A stretch of 64,000 nt of DNA, from assembly GCA_948474755.1 (NCBI GenBank), contig CAOLHI010001433.1, positions 62,001-126,000 on the forward strand, in the 5' to 3' direction. The notes under the pieces are model-generated. The model was not told the DNA's origin, searched no databases, and worked only from the letters and a program-made list of their open reading frames with translations. Positions 59,233 to 64,000 of this stretch are shown in pieces (position 1 is the first letter of the stretch; each line of letters begins with the position of its first letter). The translations under genes and the position numbers were made by a program. Origin of the DNA: Ctenosaura bakeri. Lineage: Eukaryota; Chordata; Lepidosauria; Squamata; Iguanidae.

Positions 59233-60002
59233 GTGTGTCTTGAGCGGCAGGCGCTGGAAGGGCCTGGTTGGGGCTGGAGTGCGAGGGCTGCACTTAGTGG
59301 TCGGTGAACCTTTGGCAAAAGCATGTGAGATGCTGGAAAAGAGCTGGAGGCCATGGTTGCATGACCGGAGCATAATTGTCCAGAGGCTCTGCTGACCTTA
59401 GAAGGTTGCAGACCTCTGCTACTGTCTCCAGGAAGAGGGGCAGCAATGCATATATTCGCCCCATCTCTCCTTCCCCCTAGAAATTGCTCTTTGCTCGAGC
59501 GAGTGTCGGGATCTTTGGCAGTGGTGAAAATCAGCCCCTGTTTCCTCTCCGTTCTGCCTGATATCGCTGCCACTCAGCAGTACCCAGAGTAGAGTTGGCA
59601 GGAAACGAAAATTGTTCATGTTGCCCAGAGGGGAGATTTCGGCCCCTAAAGCGCTCTGCAGAAGGCGCCTCTCAAGCAGGATTTTCCATTCTCCTTTCTG
59701 CAAAATTTAAGGGTTACGTATTTATTAACTGAAATATTTCTATCCCACCTTGTATCCAAGGGCTGATCCAATGAAATCAATTTATAGGACCACAAATAAC
59801 AGTGGCAATAGTTTTAAAAGACTAAAAATATATCCAATAATTTATCACTTTAACCAGACAGTTTTAAACGACATAAAACCAAGTTTGTTGGTTTTTTAAA
59901 AATGGTTGCCTTGGCTGAGCTTGGCTCTTAACAAAGATGATGCTATAACAACTTTGCCTTTATATCACTCACTGTGAGCATTTAGAGCCTCTCGGGTACG
60001 TT

Positions 60003-60072
60003 CATAGATCATAGAAATGTACAGTTGGAAGAGACCCCAGGGGCCATCCAGTCCAACCCCCTGCCATGTGTT
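60003..60072 (-). repeat. CR1 LINE terminal fragment
   Basis: TAGATCATAGAAATGTACAG then CCATCCAGTCCAACCCCCTG, 70 bases only. Confidence 0.85.
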
Positions 60073-61823
60073 GTCCCCATAAACTTCCAAACAAACCACT
60101 GAAGAGGCCCAGCGTTATCCCTCTCCTATGGCAGGTGGCTGTGAAGACTGCCCTGATGATTTTTTTCCCCCTTTGAGATGTTGTGGCTTAAAGACACACA
60201 GGTTCTGAGTTCGAGTGCTGCCTTGAATTTTGTGCACTTGAGAAAATGGGAAGGTTTGCCTGAAAGGAAGCAAATTGCTCAAAGCTTTTGCATCCGGGTG
60301 GGGGGGCTTGTTTTCTAATTGCACATGTATTTCCCAAAAGTGCATCATGTAATTTTCCTTGAGGAGTCCAGGGAAAATGAGGAGCCCGGAGAGTGTAGTC
60401 TTGTTTCTCTCTGCTTAGATCAGGTGACAGTCCTGAAAATTTTCTGTATCCTGCAACATTTCTGGTTTACCCACATTGAATCCTAAACATGCTGATTGTT
60501 TAGTAACGTCAGTCAAAATGCAGTTTGAGGCTATCAGGACTTCAAGATTCCAAGGTTTAAGGCAATTTGCAAACCTGGTTTGAAAATATCACTGCTTTAT
60601 CTGTGATTCTGGACGAGATTTCCAACTTCAAGCATTCAGCACGCAGTCAAAACAATGTTATTTCCTTGTGCCTTTGGTTTTAAAAAATGTTTCTAGTCTG
60701 TTTTTAAATAAGGTTTCATTTCTGTTTTGTTTCTTTTTTGTGATGTATTGTACATGGTTTTCTTCCTTCCCTGTTGGGCAGAATAATCAATTCATAAATC
60801 CCTTAAATGAATGAATAAAACAGTAATGCTTGCCTTCTGGCCTCAGGAAGTGGAGGTGTTCCTCCTTTCCCAAATTTAACTCCGAGGCGCGTCTGTGAGC
60901 TCTAGATGGGCTGAATTAGCCTCTTATCTGTTTGGAGTTAGAGCTAGCAGAATACCTCCTGTATGCTCAGGAACCCTCAGTGGCATCTAGGCAATAAACT
61001 AGAGCTCACTTTGCTACAACAGCGTCTCAGGCTCCAAATAGCTTCTTATCTCAGATCAGAGATAAGAGCAGCAGGACAGGCTTGTGGGCCAGATGGGGAA
61101 TTTCTCTATCTCTCTGTGCTACGGGCAGGCAGGTTTCCAGCACCCACAGCTGCACCGAAGCACCATCCTTGCAGATCCTTGCAAGTCAGAGTGATGCAAA
61201 TTTCACACCATCTCTGACACTGCACAGAACTAGGTTGTGTATTTCCCACAAGCTAGCCTGAAGGCACTCTGAAGCGGCCAGTTGACTTAGAGGAGCTGCA
61301 GACGGAGCCAGGAAGACAAAATTCTTTTGGCCACGGGTGATGGCTCCCTGTCTCCCTTCTGTCCCCCTTTCTCTCTCAGAGCAAGGGCTGCCAGCTTTCG
61401 GTTTCCAGCCTGTAGAAAATGGGGCAGCTGTAACCTGGCTGGGGCTCAGTGGACCGTCTTCACTCCCACCCAACCCCACACATATTTTGTCAGGTTGGCT
61501 TGGAAATTGTCTTGTGAAAGTTTTATTGGCTTTGGAGACCTCCCAGGGCTGGCTGCCCACTGTCGTGTAGTTTTTGCTGGTCAGATCAGTAAACGGATGG
61601 CATTTGGCAAGACCATTCCACTCGGGTGCCCAGCTCTACCACAGTACTTCGGTGCCCACCAGGGCCTCGGGTGTGGGAAATGGGGGCTTGGTCCGTCCCT
61701 GCTGCTGCAGAAGGAACGCACCACCAGCCGCAGATCTGATCTGGAGGCTGCAGAAGACATTGATGAATTTTGCTTTCTGCCTTCTTTTTCCTGCCATTGC
61801 TCTTCTCTTATAGGTGTGTGCCT

Positions 61824-61846
61824 TTGTGTGTGTGTGTGTGTGTGTG
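61824..61846. repeat. (GT)n microsatellite
   Basis: Uninterrupted GT run after CCTTTG. Similar short GT runs lie at 28849-28866, 56034-56057 and 63030-63044. Confidence 0.95.
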
Positions 61847-61932
61847 AGTAACACACACATCCCTTTGTTGCCTGTCTCTCGGCCTCGCTGCTCACCTCTC
61901 TCTTTTTCTTTCCTCTCGCCTTGCTGCCTCAG

Positions 61933-61968
61933 CCGGAGCCTGCCACCCCTGCGGCTGCCCTAAGCCAG
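61933..61968 (+). CDS. MYO18A: MYO18A micro-exon PEPATPAAALSQ
   Basis: 36 nt, 12 codons, phase 0. It has an outstanding acceptor (a 30-base CT-rich tract then GCCTCAG) and the donor AGCCAG|GTACTG. Proline/alanine-rich like its neighbours. Confidence 0.6.
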
Positions 61969-62762
61969 GTACTGTACCCCAGCGCTCCGGATCTCCCTCC
62001 ATCTCCCGTCTGCCTCTGGGCTGGTGTTTGTGCTCGCGCCGCGTGCTGGAGTGTAAGGCTTTCTTCACCTTTGGGGTCCGGAGGTCCATCTTGCTTCAGG
62101 CTTTGCTGGAGAGGAGAAGGGAATGGGGTGGGGAGAGGGAGAGGGGAGGGGGCAGCAGGCATCTCCGTGGCATGTCCCGAAGCCGTTCGCTGGCCTTACC
62201 AAAAACGAGCAAGGACATCGAATTTCAGCCTCCAAAAGCAGGGGGGAAGAAGTGGGGAGCCCATAGGGATCAATAGTCAATCCAGCCCGGAAGAAGGATT
62301 CATTCCCAGCAACTTCCCCCCTCCCGAATTTGGAAAACAAGCCCCTACCAAGTTAATTACAGTCGGTCTTTCTTATTCATGTGCCGGGTCTCTGGACTCT
62401 GCACATGGCTTCCTGTTTTGACATTCCAGAGGTTACCAAGGCCTACCACCTTTGGGAACACCGGCGCAAGGACTTTACAGCAAGCCGCACTGTTAAGATG
62501 GGTGATGCTTTTCCTGCCCAGGAGTGTGTGTGTGCTCCATCTTTGTGTTCACTGCAAACAGGCTATTCCTCCGTGCCTTTGCTCCCCTTCTTCCATGATG
62601 GGGCCACGATAAATGTTAAGCCTCCCAGATTTGGGGAGAGCCAGAGCATTCTTTGCTGGAGAGGATGCTCTGCTCTTGGCTCCTCCACTTTGGCCTGAAG
62701 GTTGTTGTCCGGAGAGATTTAACTTGGCCCGCCGGGGCGTCCCTTCCCCTTGGCTCTCGCAG

Positions 62763-62819
62763 GGTCAGCCGAATGATGGCCTGACAGCCACTTTTGCATT
62801 GGCTTCTCCTCAGCCACAG
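62763..62819 (+). CDS. MYO18A: MYO18A small exon GQPNDGLTATFALASPQPQ
   Basis: 57 nt, 19 codons, phase 0, acceptor GGCTCTCGCAG and donor CCACAG|GTTTGG (weak). It fits the phase-0 series before the common exon. Short and without known motif, so support is splice sites and context. Confidence 0.5.
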
Positions 62820-63601
62820 GTTTGGATGCTCCATTCACAGCTTGGTTGCCTGTTGATGTTTGTGGCTCGCAGCTAGGGGAATGTTGGGCGGGATGGCACG
62901 TGGGGTGTGCAAATGAAGATTGGATGTCTGTGTACGTATATATACATTTATATATATGTTTGTGATCTTTCCTGAGGGTTGTTTTCTCTAAATAAGATAG
63001 TGCTCTGTAATAGAAATCTGGAGGAAGGTGTGTGTGTGTGTGTGATTTTAGATATCATTACTTCCCTTCCCTTCCTCATGCCAAGGAGAGCTCAGAAGTC
63101 ATCTTTTTTTGGACTGTAGTTCCCAGCATCCTCCAGCCAGTGTGGGGAAGCAGGCCTGCGTGCTGCATGCTTGTCTCTCTGTCCATGGAATTTCTTTGTT
63201 CTCTTTTGGGAAGGGAGATGAACACCCGTCCATGCACCCATTTGCTCTGCAAGCTTGAACCCCAGCCGGCCTGGGCTGGTTTGGACTGTGATGGTAAAAC
63301 GAGTTCTCAGAGAGAGAAAGGGTCATGGTGCAAGTTCAAGACAGTCTCTCTTGTGTATGTGTTTGTGTGTGTGTGAGAGAGAGAGAGAGAATGAGATTGA
63401 AACCAAGGGTCCAGGGTGTGAACTGGACAAGATATCAGTTGCTCTATGGGGAGACCATCCTGCTCTTCCAAGACATGGGTGCCAAGGCAGAGAAAGGGCT
63501 GAATTCTTCCTGTGAGAGTGATGCTATCAACATGAGGGGCGGTCTCAGTGACATGTCTATTCTTGTTCTCCCCACCCCCCACACCTCAACACACACGGCA
63601 G

Positions 63602-63689
63602 GCCAAGACGGAGGAACAAATAGCCGCAGAAGAGGCCTGGTATGAGACGGACAAAGTGTGGCTGGTCCACAAGGAGGGCTTCTCCTTAG
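63602..63689 (+). CDS. MYO18A: MYO18A first common body exon
   Basis: 88 nt encoding [20 protein letters not shown] then LVHKEGFSL plus one base; acceptor ACGGCAG, donor TTAG|GTACGT in phase 1. It matches the start of the region just before the myosin head in MYO18A proteins. It joins the PDZ exon (ending QAAFE) or the proline-rich exons, all phase 0. The motor domain lies beyond the right edge. Confidence 0.95.
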
Positions 63690-63904
63690 GTACGTGATGA
63701 GGGTCTGGGTCACAGGTGGGGTGGTCCTGCCCTGCCTTCTCTTGGTGTTGGGGGAAGGGGGACACTCCAGATCAATAGACAAAGGGCTGTGTTGTAGAAC
63801 CTTTCAGACTAATGGAGAGAAAGAAGTTGGTAGCACAGCCTGCCATAGACTTAGGTCTACTTCATCAGATGCAGCTGATGCTGCAACCTTCTTTCTCGCC
63901 CTTA

Positions 63905-64000
63905 CAGACCCCACCCCACTTCTCCGACAGGTTAGGGGTTGGAGCACTGCCAGAAAACAGAACGAATTGAAAAGTGGATCCCCTGTGCTTGCTGCTTGCA
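63905..64000. mobile_element. MITE-like element, family C, cut by window edge
   Basis: ACAGACCCCACCCCACTTCT, CCGACAGGTTAGGGGTTGGA and GCACTGCCAGAAAACAGAAC match the starts of the elements at 20220 and 27900. Confidence 0.55.

Overview
This is a vertebrate nuclear window with two head-to-head multi-exon genes in repeat-rich non-coding DNA. Both were recognised from translated exons with matching splice sites. The repeat content (CR1 LINE 3' ends, tRNA-derived SINEs, 5S-rRNA-derived SINEs, Tigger-like MITEs) suggests a squamate reptile, probably a lizard. That taxonomic call is an inference; no species can be named from the sequence alone.

Positions 1-6,910 hold CRYBA1 (beta-crystallin A3/A1, a lens structural protein) on the minus strand. 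Five of the six exons expected for the family are present: 6791-6821, 4644-4693, 3583-3701, 1179-1320 and 473-615. The last exon lies beyond the left edge. A TATA box at 6854-6861 and a Maf-type half-site at 6902-6910 mark the promoter.

Positions 6,911-16,190 are intergenic, with CR1 fragments, one SINE and, close to the next promoter, a 1.8-kb ATT-rich tandem array. A CpG island at 16,190-16,760 is the promoter and first exon of MYO18A (unconventional myosin XVIIIA) on the plus strand. The first large coding exon (29,961-30,953) carries the lysine/glutamate-rich stretch and PDZ domain of the alpha isoform. A second, muscle-like promoter candidate near 48.1 kb appears to start the gamma-type isoform. 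Its exons are 51,449-51,525 (N-terminus MAFSSRFAFWEQK), 53,772-53,828, 56,760-57,407, 59,158-59,232, 61,933-61,968 and 62,763-62,819. They lead into the first body exon shared by all isoforms, 63,602-63,689. The motor domain lies beyond the right edge.

All the MYO18A coding joints before 63,602 look phase 0, so many exon combinations stay in frame. Points worth a second look: a GG instead of GT at the gamma start-exon donor, with a strong in-frame donor 189 bases downstream; a short upstream ORF in exon 1 that closes at the exon 1/2 junction; an unrecognised coding-looking ORF at 38,898-39,275 inside the large intron; a 24-bp satellite grown inside a MITE; and chimeric 5S SINEs. No bacterial, phage, CRISPR or defence system was seen.
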